Assembly: GCF_003610015.1 (NCBI RefSeq)
Contig: NZ_AP018933.1
Location: 2,266,035-2,330,034, forward strand
Origin: Zymobacter palmae
Lineage (GTDB): Bacteria > Pseudomonadota > Gammaproteobacteria > Pseudomonadales > Halomonadaceae
DNA: 64,000 nucleotides
Direction of reading: 5' to 3'
Within the stretch, counting starts at the first letter, position 1. Each line of letters starts with the position of its first letter. This document shows, one piece after another, positions 43,593 to 51,338 of this stretch. The notes beneath the pieces were generated by a model. That model saw only the letters and a program-made list of their open reading frames with translations. It made no database searches and was not told where the DNA came from. The position numbers and the translations under genes are program-made.

Positions 43593-44681
43593 ATGAACAC
43601 GCAAACCCTGATTATTCCCGCGACCATCATCCGTGGCCCCAGCGCACTCGACTCTGTAGGCAACATCTGCCGCACGCTGGGTCGTCGCGCCCTGGTGATC
43701 GGCGGGCACCGCGCACGCGCTGCCGTTCGTGAAAAACTCGAAGCACAACTGGCCGAACACGGCATCACACTGGTCGGCGATGAATGGTTTGGCGGCGACA
43801 GCACGCGTACGCAGATCGACCGCCTCAAAGCGCTGGCTGAAACGCAGGATGCCGATGTTCTGATCGGCGTCGGCGGCGGCAAGGCCCTCGATACCGTCAA
43901 GGCGACGGCCGCGGAAGCAGGGTTGCCGCTGATCACCATCCCAACCATCGCGGCAACCTGTGCGGCCATCACGCCACTGACGGTCACCTATACCGAAGAA
44001 GGGTTGTTTCTCGACCTCTACAACCTGCCGAAAGCACCGGATGCCGTCATTATCGACAGTCAGTTGCTAGCAACGGCACCGCTGCGCTGGCTGGCCGCTG
44101 GCCTAGGTGACACGCTGGCCAAATGGTATGAATTCCGTGCGCTGGGCAAAAGCGAAGAAGCGACAGCCATTGCGGCATCATCGGTCGCCAGCAGCCGCAT
44201 TTGCTACGACATGATCCGCCTGTACGGCGGCGAAGCCTGTGCAGGCGTACGCGAACAGCGCAATACGCCCGCACTCGAACAGGTGCTGGACGCCATCTTT
44301 ACCTTTGCTGGCCTGACCTCCATTATGGCCAGTGGCGCGCATGCCTGCGCAGCTCACGGCATCTACGCGGGCTTTACGGCCTGCGATAAGACCCGCCACT
44401 TCGGCCACGGTCTGCTGGTCGGTTTCGGCAACCTGTGCCTGCTGGCACTCGAAGGCCGCAGCGATGATGAAATCATCGAAGCCATCCATATCGCACGCGA
44501 CTGCTCGGTACCGCTGACACTTGATGAAATCGAGCCTACGCTGACACCGGAAGAACTCGACGTCATTATTGCAGCCGCCCTGACCTCTCACGACATGGGA
44601 CATATGCCCTTCAAGGTCACTGCTGACGACCTGAAAAGCGCTTTCAAACGTGTGGCAGGACTCGCCGCGTCGGTCAGCTGA
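43593..44681 (+). CDS. gldA: Glycerol dehydrogenase-like NAD-dependent enzyme
   Basis: The 362-residue protein belongs to the iron/zinc alcohol dehydrogenase family of GldA type. VLIGVGGGKALDTVKA is the nucleotide-binding glycine motif. Asp173 (GLGDTLAKWYE), a His of GAHACAAHGIYAG (250 or 255) and one of KTRHFGHGLLVG (269 or 272) are the metal ligands expected in the family. It would oxidise glycerol to dihydroxyacetone or reduce related ketols. No glycerol pathway genes adjoin it, so the physiological substrate is not certain. AGAGGA precedes the ATG, and a strong terminator follows. Confidence 0.85.
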   Translation: MNTQTLIIPATIIRGPSALDSVGNICRTLGRRALVIGGHRARAAVREKLEAQLAEHGITLVGDEWFGGDSTRTQIDRLKALAETQDADVLIGVGGGKALDTVKATAAEAGLPLITIPTIAATCAAITPLTVTYTEEGLFLDLYNLPKAPDAVIIDSQLLATAPLRWLAAGLGDTLAKWYEFRALGKSEEATAIAASSVASSRICYDMIRLYGGEACAGVREQRNTPALEQVLDAIFTFAGLTSIMASGAHACAAHGIYAGFTACDKTRHFGHGLLVGFGNLCLLALEGRSDDEIIEAIHIARDCSVPLTLDEIEPTLTPEELDVIIAAALTSHDMGHMPFKVTADDLKSAFKRVAGLAASVS

Positions 44682-44702
44682 TAATCCCTCTGCACGCTAT
44701 AC

Positions 44703-44733
44703 AAAAATGCCATCCCAAGCGGATGGCATTTTT
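44703..44733. terminator. Bidirectional terminator gldA-like / hemH
   Basis: AAAAATGCCATCC pairs perfectly with GGATGGCATTTTT around a 5-base loop between the two convergent genes. Confidence 0.92.
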
Positions 44734-44761
44734 CATTGTGATGAATAATAACGCAGCAACG

Positions 44762-45751
44762 CTACCAACCTTGCGTATGCTGAGCCACCAGCGACGTCAG
44801 CAATTCAAGGTGGTCGTCGCGATCATTGAGTGCCGGAATATACGCATAGCGCTTGCCGCCCGCATGTATGAAGTTCTCGCGATTTTCTTCGCTCAACTCC
44901 TCTAGCGTTTCTAGGCAATCCGCTGCAAAGGCCGGACTCATAATATCCACTGCCGGTGGCGATCCCGCCTTACCCCACTTGATTAGTGTCTCATCAGTAT
45001 AGGGCTGCAGCCATTCTTCACGCCCGAAGCGCGACTGATAGGTCATCGTCCACTCATGCGGTGCGAGCGACAGTGCCTCAGCCAGCAAACGACTGGTGGT
45101 CTCGCATTCGTTCGGGTACGGGTCGCCCTGCTCAGCATAGCGTTTGGGAATGCCGTGATACGACATCACCAAATGCCCTTGCTGGCCTTGCTGCTGCCAG
45201 TGTTCCTGCACGCTATTGGCCAGTGCCTGAATGTACAGCGGGTGATCGCAGTAGCTACGTACGAAGCGCAGCCCAGGATGAGCCGGACATTGCTTAAGCG
45301 CGCGCGCTACTTGGTCGAAGATTGATGCCGTAGTCGAGCTAGAGAACTGAGGATAGAGCGGCAGCACCAGCACATTCTTGACCCCCGCATCGCGCAGCTC
45401 ACGCCCCGCAGAGACAATGGAAGGATTACCGTAATCCATGCCCAGCGCGACGGGGATTTCCTCCCCAAAATGCTCGCGCAGCTTTTCTTCGAGTGCAGCC
45501 CGCTGGCGACGCGAAATGGCCAGCAACGGTGAACCTTCATCAGTCCAGATCGACGCGTAGGCCTTTGCCACGCGACGAGGGCGCGTCGTCAGCACGATAC
45601 CGTTCAAAATGGGCCACCATTTCCAGCGCGGCAGATCCACGACACGACGATCCGACAGAAACTCACGCAGATAGCGACGTACGGCCTTTGCCGTCGGCGC
45701 ATCTGGCGTACCCAGGTTCGCCAGCAGAACACCGAAGCGAGGGGATGACAT
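44762..45751 (-). CDS. hemH: Ferrochelatase
   Basis: The 329-residue enzyme inserts Fe2+ into protoporphyrin IX, the last step to heme. FGVLLANLGTPDAP opens the protein, followed by GSPLLAISRRQ, VLVLPLYPQFSSSTTAS, the signature MSYHGIPKRYAEQGDPYP with the catalytic His, and VDIMSPAFAADCLETLEE. The ATG at 45751 has a full AAGGAGG site; 26 extra codons upstream are rejected. It is monocistronic. Confidence 0.96.
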   Translation of the reverse strand: MSSPRFGVLLANLGTPDAPTAKAVRRYLREFLSDRRVVDLPRWKWWPILNGIVLTTRPRRVAKAYASIWTDEGSPLLAISRRQRAALEEKLREHFGEEIPVALGMDYGNPSIVSAGRELRDAGVKNVLVLPLYPQFSSSTTASIFDQVARALKQCPAHPGLRFVRSYCDHPLYIQALANSVQEHWQQQGQQGHLVMSYHGIPKRYAEQGDPYPNECETTSRLLAEALSLAPHEWTMTYQSRFGREEWLQPYTDETLIKWGKAGSPPAVDIMSPAFAADCLETLEELSEENRENFIHAGGKRYAYIPALNDRDDHLELLTSLVAQHTQGW

Positions 45752-45869
45752 TCGCAACCTCCTTGTTGAAGAAGCAAGCGCGGAAGGTGACGCGGCACCT
45801 AACCGCCATACTGTACCGTTTAAGTCCATTATACGGTATTCATCGCAAGAGCAGCGCTATACATACAAT

Positions 45870-45893
45870 AAAGCGCCGCTATTGCGACGCTTT
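45870..45893 (-). terminator. Possible terminator of the DUF6482-like gene
   Basis: AAAGCGcCGC and GCGaCGCTTT form a short imperfect stem followed on the minus strand by an AT-rich stretch. It is weak evidence. Confidence 0.4.
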
Positions 45894-45936
45894 GGCTTAT
45901 AACACTTTTCACTTACGATCGCCGATCATCTCGGCG

Positions 45937-46236
45937 TCAGAGGGCGACCTGAATCAGGCCCGATTTGGGAGGCAAGCAGGCCCCTTTCGATGCTGTCGGG
46001 TGGCGCTGTTCCCAGCGTACCAGCCAAGCATGCTGCACACCCACCTGCTTGAGCACGTCATAGACGTCTTCGAGTGACCGGAAGAGCTGCGGACGACCGC
46101 GTTCTTCAAGCGGCACACTGTGGCCTGTTTCGGCCTCACATTCGATTTGATACAGCTTGCTGGCCAATGATCGAATAACGTGGATCCGCACATCCTGTTG
46201 ATGGGCAGCCACTTCTTTAAGCTGAGAGATGTTCAT
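45937..46236 (-). CDS. Small DUF6482-like protein
   Basis: The 99-residue protein begins MNISQLKEVAAHQQDVRIHV, then SKLYQIECEAETG, PQLFRSLEDVYDVLKQVG and HAWLVRW. As recalled, proteins annotated DUF6482 in Pseudomonas and Halomonas share the plan MNLxxL...Y-L-A...LRSVE-A-D-L; this is from memory, not a search. Function is unknown. AAGGAGAG before the ATG supports translation. No partner is evident nearby. Confidence 0.6.
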   Translation of the reverse strand: MNISQLKEVAAHQQDVRIHVIRSLASKLYQIECEAETGHSVPLEERGRPQLFRSLEDVYDVLKQVGVQHAWLVRWEQRHPTASKGACLPPKSGLIQVAL

Positions 46237-46649
46237 TCAAAACTCTCCTTATTGTCATAGTGTTGATACGTAATAGCTTTCTCCATGCTGGCAGCAAGAA
46301 ATACACGCTATAAGGTCATGAGTGCACGAGTACATTTTACGTCTGACCATCATCGGTATACAGAACGTTACAGGAAAAGGCCAGTGACAGTTTTATGAAC
46401 CCGCCAGCGCATTATCGGCCAACGAGCCAAAGACGTAACCACCGCAGGGAACCGATGAAGGTCATGAAATCACCGCTATTCGGTGAATGACCGCACTCGG
46501 ATGTAAGGATAGGACACACTGGCCAACATGACCCCATGAGGCCAGTGCGGTACCACTAAATGACAACAGCAAGCCACAAACGTTCAGGGATGATCGCTTT
46601 CGGCGTTTACGCCTAATGCCTCATAACGAACACTTGCGCGCGCGTTGTC
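46237..46649. other. Intergenic region
   Basis: 413 bases upstream of the DUF6482-like gene and downstream of the next small gene. No hairpin, repeat or RNA gene is evident. Confidence 0.45.
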
Positions 46650-46949
46650 TCAAGATGCAGCGTAATCGCTAGGGTCGATGGCACGTCCCAGCGAGTTGCG
46701 GTCGATCCAACGGCCAGCCTTGGCTTCACGATAGCGGAACACGATGCGATCGCCTACGTTGACGGGCAGCTCAGGATCTTCGACCTGATAGGTATAGGCT
46801 TCGCCGTCCACAACCAGCGTGTGGCGATAGAGGTCAGGCATGCCCAGCCATTCCTTGAAAGGCCCTTCACGCTCGGTACTTTCCAGCACACCGCGCACTT
46901 CGATCTTGGGTTGTCGACGACGTCCACTACGTCGGAATCCTGCAGCCAT
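46650..46949 (-). CDS. Hypothetical small basic protein
   Basis: I do not recognise this 99-residue protein. It starts FRRSGRRRQPKIEVRGVLES with a basic, probably flexible tail, then has a beta-rich segment (HTLVVDGEAYTYQVEDPELP, NVGDRIVFRYRE). The alternation suggests a small barrel or SH3-like fold; that is only a guess. The AAGGAG before the ATG at 46949 and even composition support a real gene. Confidence 0.65.
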   Translation of the reverse strand: MAAGFRRSGRRRQPKIEVRGVLESTEREGPFKEWLGMPDLYRHTLVVDGEAYTYQVEDPELPVNVGDRIVFRYREAKAGRWIDRNSLGRAIDPSDYAAS

Positions 46950-47311
46950 GATTTCTCCTTGGCATCTAACCGATCTCAGGCACCCTGACCGATGGCGCCC
47001 GAAAATGCTTATTCATTGACAGAGAACATTCGACAGACAAGCGCCTGTCATGCTTGTCCTAGATGACACCACAATACGGTGTATTGCGGTCCTATAAACG
47101 TTGCCAGTCCGAAACGGTTGGCAGCGACATCCACCATGCCGTGCGACCTAGTATGGATTAGATACTACACTTTTAGACACGGGAATGCTTGATCCAATCG
47201 AGGGCCACGACCAAAAGCCTAGTTTAACGGCAGCACAAGCATTGCTTACCACTAATGCAGGGTGCATGAAAGGTCTCTTTTCTCCCAAATGGCCTCGCAG
47301 CAACCGTTTCG
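46950..47311. other. Intergenic region with a short dyad
   Basis: 362 bases lie between the small gene and the dnaB stop. The only structure seen is TAGTAT-N7-ATACTA at 47149-47167, a perfect 6-bp inverted repeat that may be a protein site or chance. Confidence 0.45.
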
Positions 47312-48697
47312 CTATTCCTCGTACTGACCGTAACTTTCCGGCGCCAGATCCTCAAAGCGTGTGTACTTACCGATGAAGGCCATGTGCACTGTGCCGATAG
47401 GCCCGTTACGCTGCTTACCGATGATCAGCTCAGCCAACCCTTTGTTATCAGGGTTATCGCGATTATAGACTTCATCACGGTAGACGAAGGCAATAACGTC
47501 CGCGTCCTGCTCGATTGCCCCAGATTCACGCAAGTCCGACATAACAGGACGCTTATTGGGGCGCTGCTCAAGCGAGCGGTTCAGCTGCGACAGCGCGACG
47601 ACCGGACACTGGAACTCCTTCGCCATCCCTTTAAGCGAGCGAGATATCTCAGAGATCTCAGCCGTACGGTTGTCGGACATGCCCGGCACCTGCATCAGCT
47701 GAAGATAGTCGATCATGATGATGCCGATCTCGCCCGCTTCACGCATCAGACGACGAATACGCGCACGCATCTCGCTGGGCGACAGTGCAGGCGTATCGTC
47801 AACGTACAGCTTGCGATCCTTGAGCAGGTTCACCGCAGAAGTGAGACGTGGCCAATCCTCATCTTCCAGCTGCCCCGTACGCATACGCGTCTGGTCGATG
47901 CGTCCCAGAGACGACACCATACGAATCATCAGCTGCTCTGCAGGCATCTCCATTGAGAAGACGACCGCTGCCTTTTCGCTGCTGACGACAGCGTGCTCGA
48001 CAAGGTTCATTGCGAAGGTCGTCTTACCCATCGAGGGGCGTCCTGCAACGATGACCAAGTCGGAAGGCTGCAGCCCTGACGTCATCTCATCCAGATCGTG
48101 GAAGCCGGTCGACAGCCCTGTCATCTGACCTTTCATGTTATAGAGCTCGTCGATGCGGCTGACGGCCTTGGTCAGCAGCTGCCCCATGTTCTGCGGTCCA
48201 CCGAACTTGGGACGCGACTCGGAGATCTGGAACACTAGGCGTTCGGCTTCGTTGACCAGTTCGTCAGCAGGACGCCCTTGGGGATTGAAAGCCCCATCTG
48301 CGATCTGCCCCGCAGCCTGAATCAGTTTTCGCAGCGTGGCACGCTCACGCACGATATCGGCATATGCCTTGATGTTGCCCGCTGACGGCGTATTACGGGC
48401 CAGCTCCGCCAGATAGGCCAGTCCACCTACCTGTTCGAGCTGATCGCGCAGCTCCAGCGCTTCTGACAGCGTGACTACGTCGACCGCACGGCTTTCCTCT
48501 GCCAGCTGCTTCATCGCATTGAAGATATGGCGATGCTCGAAACGATAGAAATCATCGCTGACTAGGCGCTCAGAGACGTCATCCCAGGCCGAGTTGTCCA
48601 GCATCAGACCGCCGAGAACGGACTGCTCGGCTTCCAGCGAATGCGGCGGCACTTTCAACGCCGCTGTCTGTTCATCATGCTCGATGGCATCAGTCAT
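47312..48697 (-). CDS. dnaB: Replicative DNA helicase DnaB
   Basis: The 461-residue hexameric helicase unwinds DNA at the fork and recruits primase DnaG (18.8 kb). The N-terminal domain (PHSLEAEQSVLGGLMLDNSA) is followed by the RecA-like motor: Walker A VAGRPSMGKTTFAMN, VVFSMEMPAEQL, Walker B IGIIMIDYLQLM, SQLNRSLEQRPNKRP and SDLRESGAIEQDADVI. No intein is present. The ATG at 48697 is preferred over a TTG four codons upstream. It lies downstream of rplI, a common arrangement. Confidence 0.97.
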   Translation of the reverse strand: MTDAIEHDEQTAALKVPPHSLEAEQSVLGGLMLDNSAWDDVSERLVSDDFYRFEHRHIFNAMKQLAEESRAVDVVTLSEALELRDQLEQVGGLAYLAELARNTPSAGNIKAYADIVRERATLRKLIQAAGQIADGAFNPQGRPADELVNEAERLVFQISESRPKFGGPQNMGQLLTKAVSRIDELYNMKGQMTGLSTGFHDLDEMTSGLQPSDLVIVAGRPSMGKTTFAMNLVEHAVVSSEKAAVVFSMEMPAEQLMIRMVSSLGRIDQTRMRTGQLEDEDWPRLTSAVNLLKDRKLYVDDTPALSPSEMRARIRRLMREAGEIGIIMIDYLQLMQVPGMSDNRTAEISEISRSLKGMAKEFQCPVVALSQLNRSLEQRPNKRPVMSDLRESGAIEQDADVIAFVYRDEVYNRDNPDNKGLAELIIGKQRNGPIGTVHMAFIGKYTRFEDLAPESYGQYEE

Positions 48698-48837
48698 AGT
48701 GATTTCCAACCTTCCCGCAACGCAACAGACATGTCAGGTTCCTCATGATAGCGCAGAGCGGCACGTTGATTGCCGCGGCTCATGAAGAAACGCTGAGCGC
48801 AAATCAAGCCGCTACGGCTAGATTCGCACCATATAAA

Positions 48838-48866
48838 AAAGGCACGCAGCAAAGCAGCGTGCCTTT
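48838..48866 (-). terminator. Terminator after rplI
   Basis: AAAGGCACGC pairs with GCGTGCCTTT around a 9-base loop; the preceding A-run reads as U on the minus strand. It separates the ribosomal genes from dnaB. Confidence 0.85.
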
Positions 48867-48903
48867 CCCATCACTGATCGAAACCAGGATGTTGTACTTC
48901 AAC

Positions 48904-49350
48904 TTACTCGGCAGTCACGACAACGCGAACGCTGGCGGAAACTTCCGGGTGCAGCTGCAGAGCGATGTCGTACTCGCCAGTCTGACGCAGCGGACCTTCC
49001 GGCATACGAACTTCGCTTTTGGCAACGTCGATTCCGGCAGATGCGATGGCATCAGCCAGGTCGCGCGGACCGATGGAACCGAACAGCTTACCTTCGTCAC
49101 CGGCTTTAGCCACCAGAGACAGTTCGATTTCGCTCAGCTGCTGCGCACGGTTTTCAGCTTCCGCTTTACGCAGTGCAGCCTGGCTTTCGAGCTCAGCGCG
49201 ACGCGTTTCGAACGCTTCAACGTTTTCCTTGGTTGCCGGTACGGCCAAGCCGTACGGTACCAGGTAGTTACGGCCATAGCCCGATTTAACGGTGACTTTG
49301 TCACCCAGATCGCCGAGCTTACCCAGTTTGTCGAGTAGAATGACGTCCAT
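48904..49350 (-). CDS. rplI: 50S ribosomal protein L9
   Basis: The 148-residue protein has the N-terminal rRNA-binding domain [20 protein letters not shown] with [13 protein letters not shown], the long connecting helix and the C-terminal domain ([15 protein letters not shown]). The ATG at 49350 is the family start; an upstream extension is rejected. It follows rpsR by 267 bases. Confidence 0.97.
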   Translation of the reverse strand: MDVILLDKLGKLGDLGDKVTVKSGYGRNYLVPYGLAVPATKENVEAFETRRAELESQAALRKAEAENRAQQLSEIELSLVAKAGDEGKLFGSIGPRDLADAIASAGIDVAKSEVRMPEGPLRQTGEYDIALQLHPEVSASVRVVVTAE

Positions 49351-49617
49351 CTCGTTAACCTCTTTAATGTTGACTGCAGGCAAACGACTTCGGATATTCA
49401 CGAAGTTACGTCTAGCGCGCCTAGCAGCAAAACAATAATGATACCTACTGGATCCAGCCCTTAACGTAGGGGTCAGTGCTGAATCCGCATAACCACAACA
49501 TGCCCGAACCGTCTAAATCGGCTTGATCAACCACCACAATGGACTGAAGCATCAGCGATGCTATCAGACTCAATGATGAATGAAGGCCTGACAGGGTTCG
49601 AGCACGAAACGCGTGGC

Positions 49618-49845
49618 TTACTTGTGGCTATCGGTATACGGCAGCAGAGACAGGTAGCGTGCGCGTTTGATAGCGGTAGCCAGCTGACGCTGATAGCGTG
49701 CACGCGTACCGGTGATGCGGCTCGGTACGATTTTGCCAGTTTCAGTGATGTAAGACTTGAGCGTATCGAGGTCTTTATAGTCGATATACTTCACGCCTTC
49801 AGCGGTGAAACGGCAGAATTTACGGCGACGGAAGAAACGTGCCAT
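49618..49845 (-). CDS. rpsR: 30S ribosomal protein S18
   Basis: This 75-residue protein reads [18 protein letters not shown], then [19 protein letters not shown] and [18 protein letters not shown]. It partners S6, encoded 19 bases upstream. Confidence 0.98.
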   Translation of the reverse strand: MARFFRRRKFCRFTAEGVKYIDYKDLDTLKSYITETGKIVPSRITGTRARYQRQLATAIKRARYLSLLPYTDSHK

Positions 49846-49864
49846 GGGTCAGTCCTCCAGAGGA

Positions 49865-50260
49865 TTATTCAGCGGATTCGGATTCGCGGTTATCTTCGCG
49901 ATCGTTGCGCGGACGCTCTTCACGACGACGGCCACGTTCTTCATTGGCTTTCATCATCGGAGAAGCTTCAGTGACCGCTTCGCTGGTACGGACAACCAGG
50001 TTACGGATGATGGCATCGTTGAAGCGGAAGATGTTTTCGATTTCCGCCAGCGCTTCGCCGGTGCACTCAACGTTCATCAGAACGTAGTGTGCTTTGTGCA
50101 GTTTGTTGATCGGGTAAGCCAGGTGACGACGGCCCCAATCTTCAAGACGATGCACTTGACCGCCAGCTTCAGTAACGATGCTGGTGTAGCGCTCGATCAT
50201 CGCCGGAACCTGCTCGCTCTGGTCCGGGTGAACCATGAACACGATTTCGTAGTGACGCAT
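49865..50260 (-). CDS. rpsF: 30S ribosomal protein S6
   Basis: The 131-residue protein begins [20 protein letters not shown] and contains [20 protein letters not shown]. Its C-terminal ~25 residues are highly charged ([20 protein letters not shown]), longer than a minimal S6 but similar to the variable tail of enteric S6. AAGGAGA precedes the ATG. A hairpin lies in its leader. Confidence 0.97.
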   Translation of the reverse strand: MRHYEIVFMVHPDQSEQVPAMIERYTSIVTEAGGQVHRLEDWGRRHLAYPINKLHKAHYVLMNVECTGEALAEIENIFRFNDAIIRNLVVRTSEAVTEASPMMKANEERGRRREERPRNDREDNRESESAE

Positions 50261-50373
50261 GATGTCTCCTTACGGGTTGGCAGCTTCCGATCGGGGACAA
50301 GCCCGTCTGGAAGCAAGGAGGAGCAAAAGGCGTGATAGCGGCAAGAATGCCCGTGCCTTTTACTGCTATGAGG

Positions 50374-50396
50374 TATGCCAGCCTAACGCTGGCATA
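50374..50396 (-). promoter_or_regulatory. Hairpin in the rlmB-rpsF spacer
   Basis: TATGCCAGC pairs perfectly with GCTGGCATA around 5 bases. It has no U-run, so it may be a leader structure of rpsF or a weak terminator for rlmB. Confidence 0.45.
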
Positions 50397-50459
50397 TGAA
50401 AACCGCATTATTCTAATGATACCGAGTCCATCGGACAAGCAAATAATGCGCAGGGGGCA

Positions 50460-51326
50460 TCAACGGCGCTGACGCACGGCCTCGAACAGCGTGATGCCCG
50501 CCGCGACCGAGACGTTGAGACTGGAGACCTCGCCAGCCATCGGCAGCTTGGCCCACTGGTCACAGCGTTCACGAGTAAGCCGACGCATGCCCTTGCCTTC
50601 CGCCCCCATGACCAGTGCACACGGCCCGGTCAGGTCGATATCGTACAGCATAGATTCGGCTTCACCGGCCATACCCAGCACCCATACGCCTTTTTCCTGC
50701 AGCGTGGTGAGGGTTCGCGCCAGATTGGTGACCTGATAAACCGGTACGGCTTCCGCCGCGCCTGAAGCGACCTTACGCACCGTCGCATTGAGGGTAGCCG
50801 AGCGGTCCTTGGGTACGATGATACCGTGCGCTCCTGCCGCATCGGCATTGCGCAGGCAGGCACCAAGATTGTGAGGATCGGTTACGCCATCCAGCACTAG
50901 AAATAGCGGAGCCTGTTCGGCCTTCCAGTCGTCAAGACGCCACCAGAGCGTCTGCTCGCTGGCAGGCTCAATCGGCGGGCACAGTGCCATGATGCCTTGA
51001 TGGTTACCCCCCGAAGCGGCGGCATCCAGCTGTTCGCGCACCATGAACTCGACCGGAATCCCTACTGACTGCGCCTGAGCCATCAGCTCGTGCAGACGAC
51101 GCTCGGCGTCACCCTGCTGGACCCACAGTGTCCGAATGGTCTCAGACGCGGCGGGGCGTGCCAGTAGCGCTTCAACGCTGTGCACGCCATACACGGGCTC
51201 TACGCCATTGGGCAACCGCGGCCCTGCCGGAGCGGGACGAGCACTGCGCGTGGCCGCCCCCTTGGGGGCCGGGCGACGGCGCTCGCGAGCCGCCGGTGTA
51301 CGAGAAGGATTACGCTTGTTGACCAT
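50460..51326 (-). CDS. rlmB: 23S rRNA (guanosine-2251-2'-O)-methyltransferase
   Basis: The 288-residue SPOUT enzyme methylates G2251 in the 23S P loop. After a basic, Ala/Pro-rich extension of about 40 residues comes EPVYGVHSVEALLA, then the SpoU-type domain with LVLDGVTDPHNLGACLRNAD, GAHGIIVPKDRSA, ALVMGAEGKGMRRLTRE and SSLNVSVAAGITLFEAVR. The extension is unusual compared with E. coli RlmB (243 residues). The gene begins 12 bases after the rnr stop, so the two are probably co-transcribed. Confidence 0.95.
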   Translation of the reverse strand: MVNKRNPSRTPAARERRRPAPKGAATRSARPAPAGPRLPNGVEPVYGVHSVEALLARPAASETIRTLWVQQGDAERRLHELMAQAQSVGIPVEFMVREQLDAAASGGNHQGIMALCPPIEPASEQTLWWRLDDWKAEQAPLFLVLDGVTDPHNLGACLRNADAAGAHGIIVPKDRSATLNATVRKVASGAAEAVPVYQVTNLARTLTTLQEKGVWVLGMAGEAESMLYDIDLTGPCALVMGAEGKGMRRLTRERCDQWAKLPMAGEVSSLNVSVAAGITLFEAVRQRR

Positions 51327-51338
51327 TTATCGAAATTC